A stretch of 64,000 bases of DNA from Isoetes taiwanensis (GCA_021234155.1 JAJEKV010000014.1:19545513-19609512); one strand, 5' to 3'; shown: positions 10,226 through 21,544, numbered from the stretch's first letter. The notes: generated by a model from the sequence alone, not told the origin. Numbers and translations: made by a program.

Positions 10226-11058
10226 ATCTGCCATTCCCTTTTTTTTTTTTTTTGAGAGAGAAAGAGATATTTTTATTCCATTAATTATAGAATAAAAAGT
10301 ACATAAGGGACAAGCAAGTGATCCATGAAGGATTCAAAATACCAAGTCCTGTAAAAGCTGTGATAACAAAGGAGATAACAGTAAATTTGAGCATCAGATC
10401 AGAAAAAAATAGTGATTGTCTCAAATATTTCCACCACTGAAATTTTAGGACTAGCATTAGTTCCTGAGATATCTTCAACTAAAATGTAACCAAAATTCTC
10501 CATTCCGAGTTGTTCATCAAGAACTATAGAGATACATGTGAGCCAAAACCTGTATACAGAAAACAGATGCAAAGGAAAGATGATATGTCAGTACTTGTAG
10601 GTATTAAGGTACGAAACATGGTCAGTGAAGGATAACTGAAGGACGAAGTTTGTGTGCTTTCCCCAATCCAATGCCTCTAGCAGGTCTGTAACAAAGGAAG
10701 TAGCCATGAAGAGCGGCAATTTTACATATAGGTCTGCCTTTCCCCTGTGGTAGTAGTAACATCCTCTGTAGAACTCAAACTGACCATCTGTCATATTCAT
10801 GTGATTCATGTCAAGCAACCAGAATAAATTGATCATCTAATAAGTGCTCTTGCACTACTCATATGCCCATTATATCTCTTTAACAGGGAATTCCTCAAGC
10901 TTGGGAAATAATCTATTTGGCCTCTTGGATTCCAATAATAATCCTCATAAGCATTGGTCTGAATATCAAGCTGCTCGAGATATTTTTCTACCTCCTTGTA
11001 GTCAAAGCTTGTGTCCAGGTCATGTTTATAAAAATCGAGATACCCTATCATCTGCCAT
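10226..11058 (-). pseudogene. polyadenylated retrocopy inside the outer LINE, left copy
   Basis: Flanked by an 11-bp target duplication, CATCTGCCATT, at 10226-10236 and 11048-11058. On the minus strand the insert runs from 11047 and ends with AATAAA (10272-10277 as TTTATT) about 18 bp before a poly(A) of about 15 (10239-10253). Removing it joins the LINE reading frame, as the right copy also shows. The insert encodes the C-terminal ~150 residues of an unrecognised protein in two frames (to 10833, then 10836-10588), with patches such as FEFYRGCYYYHRGKADLYVK. This has the structure of an mRNA reinserted by LINE machinery; the parent gene is unknown. Confidence 0.75.
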
Positions 11059-12529
11059 TCTCCCATAAATGTTGTAGACATTGCACTCTCTGTTCTTTCC
11101 CCTTCACAAATATACGGGATGGACCAAGGCCAAAGGAAGACCTTCCTTATTCCAACCTTAGTATTCCAGAAGATACTGAAATTCCTAGCCTCGTTAGGAA
11201 CATTGGATGCGAAGCATACGGATATTACCTCCTTCCAAGCCTGGAATATTCTTCTCATTATAGGTGAAGTACCTGGAGCCACTTTAAAATCATAAAAGAA
11301 GGCTCCCAGCTCGTCTCTAGGAAGAGATCGTTTACCTGTGATCTTATATTGATTGAGCCAGTGTTTAACAAATACCATAGATGGAGATGAGTCTTCTTGA
11401 AATACACGCCAAACAAATTTGGTTGCAAGTGCTTATGCCTATATAAAAGAGTCTTTACAACCTAGTCCTCCGTCTCTCTTATCTCTACATAGTTCTGACC
11501 ATGCTATTTTAGCAATACCACCCCAAATGAACTTCTTAATAATGACCTGTATCTGATTGTATATACTCTTTTGAGCCACTATCACTGATGAGAAATAAAT
11601 ATGGGAGGATGCAAAGACAACATTAGCAGCAGTGACTCTGCCTGAGACTGCTAAACCTTTAGCAGACTACAACCCCATTTTTTTCCTGAGCCTATCCAAT
11701 ATTGGAGACCACAAGCCTTTCATACTATCCGAGAGAGATAGTGGTAGACCTAGAAGCTTAACTGTCTCACCTGTTACCACCACCGGGAAAACAAATTCTT
11801 CAGCACGAGGATCAATAGCCTATCCAAGGCCCATAGAATAGAACATTTGTTTGCATTGAGCTCAATACTAGAGATATCCTTGAAGGCAACTAGAATATCA
11901 CGAAAGGATTGGAAGTGAACGAAATTAGTAGTTTATATATTCAATCTTTTGAAAGTGAACATTCTAGTGTTGCATCAAAAGCTACAATCCCCCAATCATA
12001 TCTTAGATTAAAAAACGTGCAGAGCAGTGAGGAGCATTCACACCTTCTCAAGAATTTGGACTGCTTCCATGGTATCTTTGGCCATCTAATTGTTGCATAG
12101 AATTGGAGCTCACATATAGAAGCATGCATCCCTGCTCAGAAACAGATCCAAATAATAAATAAATGCTTAACATGCTTAAGAACAGATACATTTCTGTTAG
12201 ATTCATTTCCATATGCTGCCAACACAAACATAGGTGCAAGATCGAACATCTAGCCCAAAAGCAAGAATTTTTCTAATAAATACCTCTTGTTCTTGGAATA
12301 TGGACATGGTTTCATGCATCCAATTGATCATTCAGAACAAATTTGCAACAAAATAGTGAATTCGAATGAAAGGTAAAAAATGTTCACCAATTTTGTTTTC
12401 AAGCAACCGCAATCTGTTTTGCCCTTTATTCCAATGCCTGTCGTACAAGCTCTAGTTTTTTCTATCTCCCCCACGAATCTGATGTGTCGAACTCCTCTGA
12501 GCTGCCTATTCTAACCATGGTTAAACTCC

Positions 12530-13680
12530 ACTGGAGATAACGGGGGTAAGAACCCCTCTAGTATAAATTTGGTCTAGGTAGAAGTATAAAAGAGGGGTTG
12601 CTCCAAGCTGGACGTGATCCTTCAAGATTATAAAGCAGATGGGGAGCCAATCCTATAAGCTTGATTTATCCACTCATCTAGGGTTCACAAGGTCTTCCAT
12701 GTATGCTTATTGAAGAAACATACTCCAAACTTGGAGGAAGGTTTGGAGACTCTAGCCTTATTAGAGATGACAAAGGAAAAACTGGAGATTGTTCCCCAGT
12801 TAATTCTTGATAAAAAGTCAAAATTCCTTCAGTATTTGGTCAAGTGGAAAGACTTACCCATGGAAGACGCAACGTGGATGTTAAAGCAAGATCTGGAGAA
12901 ACAATGTCCACAATTTACGGAGCAATTCGACGGCCAAGCCATTACAGATTTAGTCGACACCATCCCGTCAAGTGAATGCATTAGCTTTAACATGTGCATT
13001 GGAGCTAAGATGGGGAGAGTGTCTTGCATATGAGTATAGTTAGAATGCATGATAGGAACATTTGTGCCAGTGGCCATGACACGGATTTCTCCATCTTATG
13101 CCATCTCGGTCCCATGTGTAGGCATGAACAGGGATCATGAATGGGTAAGCATCATAGGACGCATCATGGGCGATGATGGGATCATTATAAGTTCCTTATT
13201 GCATGATGGATTGCATGCATGCATACCTAGTCTTGAGCTAGTAGTTCGGCTCAAATAGGTTAGTTAAGGGGGTGGTCCCGTTAAACCACATAATTTACTA
13301 GTAAAAAAATTAACGTGGTGTGTGACTCTGCAAGCCAACCTTGACAAGAAAGGGATGAGCAGGAGAGCACCATACAGAGAATAGGGCTCTAGACAGATGT
13401 TTTTGTCGAAACATTATGTGATAATGTTTAGGACTTTAACTTAAGTAAACATTGCCTAAAATTGCAATGATTCTTGTTGTTAATAATTGTGATAAGCCTT
13501 ATCTTACTAGCCTCAAATTTTGTTAAACTCTTGATAAATGTTGCTCTAATTGGAAGTTATCGCCTTAAATCTTGTATAAGCTAGTAAGTACATAAATAAA
13601 TATGTTGTAAGGTTGATATGGGATTTTAAGGAGGGGAGAAGCGCGTTGTTGAGGACAACATCATGTCAAGATGGGGAGAA
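12530..13680 (+). pseudogene. chromodomain Ty3/gypsy element, integrase C-terminus to polypurine tract, left copy
   Basis: About 12640-12720 reads, across frames, the end of a chromovirus integrase (VFHVCLLKKH-like). The ORF at 12710-13033 then holds a chromodomain with FLQYLVKWKDLPMEDATW, including the aromatic-W-K core that binds methylated histone tails in this family. Non-coding 3' sequence follows, with a polypurine tract GATGGGGAGAA at 13670-13680 directly before the LTR. The gag, protease, RT and most of integrase are missing, so this is a 3' fragment. Confidence 0.8.
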
Positions 13681-14139
13681 TGTGACGTTCCAGCATATAT
13701 GCTATGAATATGTATATTATACACCCACATCATGTACAAGGTTAGATGTTGCATGACTTAACACATGCATGCCACTTAAGTAGCCTGCATGTCGAGGGCT
13801 GACAAGTGGAGGCTGCATGGCAATACGTTGAGTATGGTAGTGCATGGAAACCATTAAGCATATTATACTAACAATATAATACCCAATGGTGCTAGATATA
13901 TTACGTAGGTTACATAATATACCCACCTAGAGGCCAACCTCACTAACATGTTATTTTAACATGTTATACATGTGTGACACTAAAGTTATACATGTGGGCC
14001 ATTAAAGTTGTGCATACACATGTCTAATTACATGAGTGACACATGCCTAGTTAGTTATATCTAGTCACAAATAGCTAGTCATGTATTTGTAATAAGAATA
14101 ATATTGGGACCCATCTGCCATATGGCAAGGTGTCATTGG

Positions 14140-14620
14140 TGTTGGAATAAATCCGATCATTGTGGTGTTGTTTCAAACGTTAGCTCAATACCCTAATGGC
14201 ATTGAGGAATTATTCTAAAGCCTAACTTATGAACAATATTAAGGACATTGAATATTTCCACATTAGGGCTGATATGCTAGCCGAATGGTTTCGAGCCAAG
14301 TTCAATTTTAAATTTCGGCTATGGCTTAACCGCCGGATTCAGGCAGGTCGGTTGAATAACTGACGGACTCAAGTCCTATAAGTATTGTAGAACTGTGAGA
14401 ATCGATCATGCGATTGATTCTGCAGATGATCAATAAAATGAGAAGTCATATAATGGTATCTGATATTTGATCGATATTGAATATTGTGGTTGCTTGATAT
14501 TTGATATGCATTTGACTAACCATTGAACATATTGCTATCCTCTAGTGAAATAGAGAGACAAATTAAGTTGTTACATTAGTGCAATTGATTGCTTAAAGAA
14601 ATTATCTATAAGATTCAACA
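14140..14620 (+). repeat. 5' LTR of the copia element
   Basis: 481 bp, TGTTGG...TTCAACA. A likely poly(A) signal AATAAA lies near 14432. Confidence 0.95.
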
Positions 14621-14622
14621 AT

Positions 14623-14634
14623 TGGTATCAGAGC
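14623..14634 (+). promoter_or_regulatory. primer-binding site (initiator Met-tRNA)
   Basis: TGGTATCAGAGC, complementary to the 3' end of plant initiator Met-tRNA, starts two bases after the 5' LTR. Confidence 0.95.
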
Positions 14635-14646
14635 AGGTTATCATAA

Positions 14647-15261
14647 ATGGCCAGCAGATTTGGAGCATCTCTTCTCAGTGCCATTGATGTGTTCAAAGGT
14701 GGTGCAGGATTTCAGGTATGGAAACAAAAGGTTCAAGAAGTTCTAGAGATTGAAGGACTGTGGGATTTAGTTACAGGAGAAGAACAAATTGTAACTCAAG
14801 AAGTAAGTCCAAGTAAAGGGAAGACATATGCAGATGTAGCTAGTGGAGGCAGTTCAACTAGAGAAGCAGTTGGCAAAGGAGCTTCTAGTATCTCTGAACG
14901 AACTAGTATCTCAAGTATGGAAGCATCTATAAAATCATGCACGCTGGAGGCTAGAAGTGTGATAAGCAGCAAGGTGAGTTCGAGCATTCTGCTACAGTTA
15001 AGGGGAACGACTCCAAAACAGATGTGGGAGTTTATGCTAGCAAATTATGAGAAGAAAACCTCTTCTCAGCTAGATGTACTGGAAAAGGAGCTTAGGAAGC
15101 TCAAGTACAATGAAAATGATGATCTTGTGGAGTTTTTTCAGAGATTTGACAATCTCATAGCAGATCTGGATGCTGCAGGAGGACAAGGAGACAAAGGTAA
15201 AGTTGGACCTTGCTATTTGTGCAATCAATATGGTCATATTAAAGCAAATTGTCCCAAATGA
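14647..15261 (+). CDS. gag: copia Gag, stopped between two zinc knuckles
   Basis: 204 residues. The N-terminal half (FQVWKQKVQEVLEIEGLWDL) and the QLDVLEKELRKLKYNENDDL segment are typical copia-type (UBN2) Gag. At its end is a CCHC zinc knuckle (CYLCNQYGHIKANC). A TGA stop at 15259-15261 ends the ORF. The same frame continues beyond it into a second CCHC knuckle (CYICEGFGHIASNC), so the stop is a mutation inside the nucleocapsid region rather than a natural end. Gag forms the virus-like particle and the knuckles bind the element RNA. Confidence 0.85.
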   Translation: MASRFGASLLSAIDVFKGGAGFQVWKQKVQEVLEIEGLWDLVTGEEQIVTQEVSPSKGKTYADVASGGSSTREAVGKGASSISERTSISSMEASIKSCTLEARSVISSKVSSSILLQLRGTTPKQMWEFMLANYEKKTSSQLDVLEKELRKLKYNENDDLVEFFQRFDNLIADLDAAGGQGDKGKVGPCYLCNQYGHIKANCPK

Positions 15262-18200
15262 ACAAAAGAAAATAGATGTTATATCTGTGAAGGTTTTGGA
15301 CATATTGCTAGTAATTGCTCCTCTCTTAAGGATCGGGGGAAAATTAGAGGTAAGAGTGCTGGTCCAGCCAGGGGCAAAGTTTATAATACAAGAGAAGGCA
15401 ACTATAGGGGCAGAGGAACCTACAAAAATAAAGGAAAGGCCGTCTAGTTCTAGACTTAAGGAGAAAACTAGGAGAAGTTCCAGCTTTGTTCAAATGGGTG
15501 ATGGGAAGCTAGAAAAAGTTGAAGAGTCTGGATTCCTGGAATTATATGATTTGGAAGGAAATCGAGTTGTACTTGACAATGTTTTATGTGTTCCAAATAT
15601 AGTCAAGAATCTTATTTCTGTGACTCAGCTAGTAGATCTTGGATATGAAGTTTGTTTTGATAAACTCAATTGTAGAATTTTGATGAATAATGAAATAAAG
15701 TTCTTGGGCAAACGTGTTGGGAAACTTTTTGAATTCAACAATGACATTTCTGGAATAGCGAATGCAGTGATAGTACCAAATTTAAAATTGTGGCATGAAA
15801 GGCTTGGGCATACTCATGCAAATAATAGGGCAACTGGAGCAGAAACAAATGATTATCAGTTTAAGTGTAAGGGCTGCTTGTTAGGAAAGCATAGCAGACT
15901 GCCTTTTCCAAAATATACAAAAAGAGCAAAAACAATTCTGGGGATTGTACATAGTGATCTATGTGGTCCACTAAATGTGAGATGCATTTATGGGAAAAGG
16001 TATTTTATAACCTTTATAGATGATACGAGAAAGACAAAAGTATACACACTAAGATCTAAAGACCAAGCCTTTGCAGCGTTCAAAATTTCCAAGCTGAAGC
16101 AGAGAGACAAACAGGAGAAAAGATCGTGTTTAAGAACTGACAGGGGTGGTGAATTTGTTTCTTATAGATTTAACAGATATTGTCTAAACAATGGAATAAG
16201 AAGACAACTCACTTGTTCACATACACGTCAGCAAAATGGAGTTGCTGAAAGAAAGAACAGATCCATCCTAAATGCAGTGAGAGCCATGCTAAAACATGTT
16301 GGACTGCCAAACTACTTGTGGGAGGAGGCTGTTAAGACTGCAGTGAAAATCCAAAACAAGTTGCCATTAAGAAGTCTTAATAGAGAATTGCCTGATCATT
16401 TGTGGTATGGTACTTATCCCTCATTTGAATTATTCAAAGTGTATGGATGTGCTGAATATGCCCATGTGCCAGAAGAAATTAGAAGAAAACTAGATGACAG
16501 AGCATGCTTGGGCTACCTAGTTGGTTATGACGAGCAAGCAAAAGGGTATTTGCTATATGAACCCATAAAAAGGAAACTAATTCTAAGCAGGGATATAATC
16601 TTTGATGAAGGGACACTATATGGAAATAGAGAGAAAGCTTCAAAGAAAGTAATTATCAAATCAAATCATAGTGATAATGAAAGGAAATTGGCTGACTTAG
16701 ATTATGACAGTTCTGATGAAGAGGACATTCATAAAAAACTAGCAAAGGAATCAAATGAGCATGTGAAAGGTACAGATCCTAATAACAAACTAGATAATCA
16801 TGTGGAAGTTACAGTACATGATAATAAACCTGTGGAGAAGAGAAGAAGGAAAACTGAAGCAGAAAATCTAAAGGCTGATCTAGACATTGAAACTGAACTT
16901 TTTGGAAGAGGAGAAGAGGAAAAAAGCAAAAGACTCAGGAATGAAAGTGAATTAGATAATATCATGGCAATTCTAGAACCTAATGTGCCTTCTAACTATG
17001 AGGAAGCTATAAATGCAATAGACTCAAAAGAATGGAAAAAAGCCATGGAAGAAGAGATGAATGCTTTTGAAAGAACATGTACTTATGAGCTAGTTCAGAA
17101 ACCCCAAGGAAAGAAACTTAAGTCTAACTCAGATGGCAAAGGACAAAAGTATAAAGCCAGACTAGTAGCCAAGGGCTTCTCACAAAAGAAAGGGTTGGAT
17201 TATGACGAGACCTTCTCACCAATAGTCAAGCTATCTAGTATACGTATGTTACTTGCCTTTGCTAATGCTAGAAATTTGGAAATACATCATATGGATGTGA
17301 GTACTGCCTTTTTGAATGCCAAATTAGATGAAGAGATTTTCATGAAACCACCAAAAGGGTTTGAAACAGGAAATGATATGGTATGGAAGCTAAACAGAGC
17401 AGTGTATGGCTTGAAGCAAGCCCCTAGACAGTGGTATATTTGCATGGATGAATATCTTAGAAAAAAGGACTTCTCAAAGTTACAAACTGATGGAAATATT
17501 TATGTTTTAAAACAAGGAGATGAATTTTGCATTATTGCATTGTATGTAGATGACTGCATTATGATTTCTAATACTGTGACTTGCTTAAATAAATGCAAAA
17601 CAGTACTCAAAGACAGATTTAAAATGACAGATTTAGGAGAACTCCAAAAATTCTTAGGGATTGAAGTGCATAGAGATCGAGCTAATATGAAGCTGACTCT
17701 TACTCAGACATCAAATATACAAAGTATGTTAAAAAGGTTTGGCATGGAATCTTGCAAATCAGTGGATACACCATTAATTTCTGGACATAAGATTTCAGAG
17801 GAGATGTGTCCTAAAACAATAAAAGAATTTGAGGATATGGAAGGCACCCCATACAGAGAATTGATAGGGTGTCTGCTCTATGTGTCTAACTACACACGCC
17901 CTGACATTGCATTTTCTGTAAGTATGCGAAGTAGATATTCGAACAATCCAGGGAAGATGCATTGGATGGCAGCAAAAAGAGTACTAAGGTTCCTTAAAGG
18001 AACTCAAGAACAAAATCTATGCTACTCTAATGATAATATGACACTCATAGGATATTGTGATGCAGACTGGGCATCTGATCTAGATTGTCGAAAATCAACT
18101 TCTGGATTTTCTCTCCTACTTGGTGGAGAGTCAGTTGCTTGGAAATCCAAGAAGCAATCAAGTATTGCCATGCCTACAGCTGAGGCAGAATATGCTGCCA

Positions 18201-18508
18201 CCACCCTTGCAGCCAAAGAAATTATATGGGCCAGAAGAATATTAAATGAGCTTGGAATTATGCAAAAGGATCCAACTAAACTATTGTGTGACAGTCAAAG
18301 CTGTATAGCCATTACTAGAAATCCGGTTCTCCATCAAAGAACCAAACATATTGAGCTCAGCATGCATTTTATAAGAGAAATGGTTGCTCAAAAGAATATT
18401 GCAGTTGAATATGTAAGCACACAGGAACAGGCAGCTGACATTTTTACAAAGGCATTGTCACAAATTAAGTTCAACGAGTTCAAAGAAGTACTTGATGTTA
18501 CAGTTTAG
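15170..18508 (+). CDS. pol: copia Pol: protease remnant, integrase, RT, RNase H
   Basis: One open frame, +1 relative to gag. The first ~90 residues are out-of-frame Gag and linker, so the printed Met is not a true start. The protease is represented only by its C-terminal half (VQMGDGKLEKVEESGFLEL onward); the catalytic D-S/T-G is absent. GAG-pre-integrase (LWHERLGH, CKGCLLGKH) and an integrase core with the D, D, E residues (HSDLCGP, RTDRGGEF, QQNGVAERKN) follow. RT has YKARLVAKGF, MDVSTAFLNA and the YVDD catalytic box. RNase H has YCDADWA and ADIFTKAL. Apart from the protease, the catalytic residues are intact. Confidence 0.9.
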   Translation: MLQEDKETKVKLDLAICAINMVILKQIVPNEQKKIDVISVKVLDILLVIAPLLRIGGKLEVRVLVQPGAKFIIQEKATIGAEEPTKIKERPSSSRLKEKTRRSSSFVQMGDGKLEKVEESGFLELYDLEGNRVVLDNVLCVPNIVKNLISVTQLVDLGYEVCFDKLNCRILMNNEIKFLGKRVGKLFEFNNDISGIANAVIVPNLKLWHERLGHTHANNRATGAETNDYQFKCKGCLLGKHSRLPFPKYTKRAKTILGIVHSDLCGPLNVRCIYGKRYFITFIDDTRKTKVYTLRSKDQAFAAFKISKLKQRDKQEKRSCLRTDRGGEFVSYRFNRYCLNNGIRRQLTCSHTRQQNGVAERKNRSILNAVRAMLKHVGLPNYLWEEAVKTAVKIQNKLPLRSLNRELPDHLWYGTYPSFELFKVYGCAEYAHVPEEIRRKLDDRACLGYLVGYDEQAKGYLLYEPIKRKLILSRDIIFDEGTLYGNREKASKKVIIKSNHSDNERKLADLDYDSSDEEDIHKKLAKESNEHVKGTDPNNKLDNHVEVTVHDNKPVEKRRRKTEAENLKADLDIETELFGRGEEEKSKRLRNESELDNIMAILEPNVPSNYEEAINAIDSKEWKKAMEEEMNAFERTCTYELVQKPQGKKLKSNSDGKGQKYKARLVAKGFSQKKGLDYDETFSPIVKLSSIRMLLAFANARNLEIHHMDVSTAFLNAKLDEEIFMKPPKGFETGNDMVWKLNRAVYGLKQAPRQWYICMDEYLRKKDFSKLQTDGNIYVLKQGDEFCIIALYVDDCIMISNTVTCLNKCKTVLKDRFKMTDLGELQKFLGIEVHRDRANMKLTLTQTSNIQSMLKRFGMESCKSVDTPLISGHKISEEMCPKTIKEFEDMEGTPYRELIGCLLYVSNYTRPDIAFSVSMRSRYSNNPGKMHWMAAKRVLRFLKGTQEQNLCYSNDNMTLIGYCDADWASDLDCRKSTSGFSLLLGGESVAWKSKKQSSIAMPTAEAEYAATTLAAKEIIWARRILNELGIMQKDPTKLLCDSQSCIAITRNPVLHQRTKHIELSMHFIREMVAQKNIAVEYVSTQEQAADIFTKALSQIKFNEFKEVLDVTV

Positions 18509-18876
18509 TAAGAGATGTTGAGGTCCCGTAGTAGATGTTGAACAATCAATAAACACTAGGTATAGTTCAGTTGTAATACAAGCAAGAAGCTCTGAACCTA
18601 TCAGTAAATTGGCACAGATAATGTTAAGGAAAGGTTGCTTAACCTGAAGCTGGAACTCATATTTATCTGATACTTCACATGCATATGAAACAGAGAATAT
18701 AAATAGGGAATATGGTTGAAGAGGGAATACATATCAGAAATTAAATGTTAAGAGTCAGTTACTCAGAAGAAATTCATTTATAGCAGCTGATCACAGAATG
18801 TCCATGAACATAGATGTGAGTTTAAATTGGTTGAATTATGTCAGTCCCATTTCAGAATAATGATCTGAAGAGGAAA

Positions 18877-19357
18877 TGTTGGAATAAATCAGGTCATTGT
18901 AGCGTTGTTTCAAACGTTAGCTCAATACCCTAATGGTATTGAGGAAATATTCTAAAGCCTAACTTATGAACAATATTAAGGGCATTGAATATTTCCACAT
19001 TAGGGCTGATATGCTGGCCGAATGGTTTTTGAGCCAAGTTCAATTTTAAATTTCGGCTATGGCTTAACCACCGGATTCAGGTAGGTCGGTTGCATAACCG
19101 ACGGACTAAGTCCTATAAGTATTGTAAAACTGTGAGAATCGATCATGCGATTGATTTTGCAGATGATCAATAAAATGAGAAGTCATATAATGGTATCTGA
19201 TATTTGATCGATATTGAATATTGTGGTTGCTTGATATTTGATATGCATTTGACTAACCATTAAACATATTGCTATCCTCTAGTGAAATAGAGAGACAAAT
19301 TAAGTTGTTACATTAGTGCAATTGATTGCTTAAAGAAATTATCTATAAGATTCAACA
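18877..19357 (+). repeat. 3' LTR of the copia element
   Basis: 481 bp, preceded by a polypurine tract CTGAAGAGGAAA at 18865-18876. The 370 bp between the pol stop and the LTR are non-coding. Confidence 0.95.
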
Positions 19358-20429
19358 ATTGGGACCAAGTGGTCAAATCACATGGCAGGGCCCCAATTGG
19401 AAGAACCCACTAATCCTAAAACCTTTTAGGTTTTTGGACTAGCAACGGGTTGAAGGCCTTCCTGAAGTCGTTCCGAGCATTCGAGTGCAGAAGCGAGCTT
19501 CTGAGCTCAAATAGGACTCACATATATAACGCGATGTTCCAGGGCCTTAGCCTTTGTGGAAGATTGCCAGGTCAGGAAGTCAAACTGGTGATTTTGGAGA
19601 AGGATCAAGTTGGTCTTAGATTAATTTGCCAATCCTAAACTAAAAAGGCATTTCTATTTTAATGTTAGTTGCTCTTAACCCACTAACCTTAAAACCTGAC
19701 TGGATACGGAACACTAACCCCTGTATTCCTTAGGATTAGATATGATGTATTAGAACTGTTGTTCTATTGAGATGTTAAATAATCATGGTATGATATGGGG
19801 TAAGAGACCTAGGAACAAGGGGACTTCACCATGTGGAACCTGTCAAAACCACGTGCATGAACCGGGGGGGTTGGGTTTTATCCCTTTTTGTGGGGCCATA
19901 TATTTGTTGGATGTCGTTCTAGTTATAAAACCATATGAAAAGGAGAAATTTGCCTCTCAGGAAGACGTATTAGGGGTTTTTGGCTACCCTATACACGCAA
20001 GTGGTATGTCCTGTGTAATTAAGGTGGATCTCCCAGATGTGTAGTATGATTCTAGCAGTTAGACCTCTGTAATTTCCATTACAATATGGCATGTGCATAG
20101 AGAACTCGCCTGATCGTGGGCCTAAAGCATTGACTGGCTTAGAATAGGGGACTTGTTTCGATTGCAGAGGGATCTACGACGTGCGTTGTCTACTGAGGCC
20201 TAATACCTTGCCCCGAGGAGAGGGCAAGGTATGCGTTTGACCCCTCCTAGGTGATGCATCACCTCAGTGAGGTTAGGTTGAGTACGAGCGGGGGCGACCT
20301 CGTCTCTCTAGCTGCCTGTAGCGACAAGATGCTTCTTAGAAGGAACAGCCTTCCTGCCTCATTAAACGAAGAGAGAGCAACTTTAATGTGACGAGCCTGC
20401 CGAGTTGATCCTCTTAGCAACTCGAGATC

Positions 20430-20903
20430 TGTAACGGGCCCATGGTAGACCGCTCGAGTATTCGAACCTTGAATGTGCCTGTGGGGCATTCCCGAGACAC
20501 CGGCATAAATGGGTAGAAGCGACTACTCATAAACGTCTAGACGGTTTTGCCCAGTTGGTTAAGGGCATGTCGGTTAGGAACGTTACAGTTGGTATCAGAG
20601 CAGGTCTCGAGTTCGAGTCTCCATGGGTGCCTGCCTATATGCATGGGTAACTTGCAAAGACTTGGTAATCATTGTGACATGGTATGACATAGATATGGTA
20701 TAGCCTTGGATGCTCGAGGACGAGCATAGTTCTAGTGGGAGAGACTGTAACGGGCCCATGGTAGACCGCTCGAGTATTCGAACCTTGAATGTGCCTGTGG
20801 GGCATTCCCGAGACACCGGCATAAATGGGTAGAAGCGACTACTCATAGACGTCTAGACGGTTTTGCCCAGTTGGTTAAGGGCATGTCGGTTAGGAACGTT
20901 ACA
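20430..20903 (+). mobile_element. TRIM (miniature LTR retrotransposon), nearly pristine
   Basis: 474 bp in total. The LTRs are 158 bp each (20430-20587, 20746-20903), start TGTAACGGGCC and end GAACGTTACA, and differ at one position. The target duplication AGATC lies at 20425-20429 and 20904-20908. The 158-bp interior has only the replication signals: primer-binding site TGGTATCAGAGC (20590-20601) and a polypurine tract AGTGGGAGAGA (20734-20744). There is no coding capacity, so it must be mobilised by another element's proteins. The near-identical LTRs mean recent insertion. Confidence 0.95.
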
Positions 20904-20908
20904 AGATC

Positions 20909-21544
20909 TTGTCAAAACTTACAAAGGACTAGATTTAGGTTGGTATACCCAATATTGACATGATGACAAGCACTACAATATGGTGAAGAATTGAATCTTC
21001 TTACTCATAACAATCAGAGATCAATAATAATATATTCAAATATATCCATTACCAGATACACAATAGCTAGTTGAGTAATTCTCAAGCTTCTCCGCTAGAA
21101 CTCAACCACGATCCTCAGTTACACTGCTACCATCGTCTTGCTCTTTCACTGTATATGCACCCAATGGGGTTAGTCCTTGCGACTAAGTGGGAATCCATGG
21201 CTGCCACTGCATGCATGGAACATCCTGGAAATCCTGGATAACAAGAACATAAATATAAGCACAGACAAAGTGCTAGATAATAACAATGTAATCCAATGAA
21301 ATACAACATATGAGCATCACCCATCATGATGCATAGCTTTGGGACAATGGGAAGCTCAGCCAGCCTACATGCATGCAAATCTAGCCATGGCAACATCTAA
21401 AACCTCAATTGAATCCATCGAAACCCTACCTTAAGAAGACAATTGATGCTGGCCTCCTCAGCTGCCTTGATGCAATCTTCCAACCACTTGTCTCCACGAT
21501 CTTTCAACCTCTTGTCTCCACGATGCAATCTTCCAACCTCTTGT
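20909..21544. other. repeat-like DNA, unassigned
   Basis: Follows the TRIM target duplication. The composition resembles LTR sequence of the surrounding chromovirus families, but no boundary could be placed. It contains three copies of a TTGTCTCCACGAT block at about 21485-21555. Confidence 0.4.

Larger units (their letters stand above)
8637..11905 (-). mobile_element. outer LINE, left-arm copy (RT thumb to poly(A))
   Basis: On the minus strand, in order: an RT C-terminal segment (readable as KLLGLPL and KFIWGGI patterns between about 11900 and 11480), a connection region (ORF 10833-11378), a zinc-binding end with CPLGCHSRESLRHL (9732-10010), a 3' UTR and an oligo(T) at 8637-8648, which is its poly(A). 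It is interrupted by the retrocopy at 10237-11047, the short tail at about 10066-10108 and the 600-bp insertion at 9028-9627. The 5' two-thirds of the element (endonuclease and most of RT) is absent. Non-functional. Confidence 0.75.
7411..14139 (+). repeat. left arm of a long imperfect inverted repeat
   Basis: Matches the reverse complement of 44959-49699 plus 61297-62572. The outer end is ATGCCCGGCAT at 7411 against its complement ending at 62572. The inner end is TGTCATTGG at 14139 against CCAATGACA at 44959. Contents, outer to inner, are a LINE zinc-finger fragment, a Myb/SANT-like ORF, a LINE with a polyadenylated retrocopy inside it, and the chromodomain end and LTR start of a Ty3/gypsy element. 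The arm-specific insertions at 9028-9627 and about 10066-10108 are absent from the right arm. Confidence 0.95.
14140..19357 (+). mobile_element. Ty1/copia LTR retrotransposon with 5-bp target duplication
   Basis: Complete element of 5218 bp with two 481-bp LTRs beginning TGTTGG and ending TTCAACA. The target duplication ATTGG lies at 14135-14139 and 19358-19362. A primer-binding site complementary to initiator Met-tRNA follows the 5' LTR. The order protease-integrase-RT-RNase H places it in Ty1/copia. The LTRs differ at about 17 positions by eye (~96.5% identity), so it is fairly young. It is disabled: the protease active site is missing, the gag has a stop between its two zinc knuckles, and pol lies in another frame. 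Confidence 0.95.

Noticed and set aside
13717-13926. 69-codon ORF identical in both arms (45172-45381)
   Set aside because: Lies in LTR sequence; identity reflects the inverted duplication rather than coding constraint.
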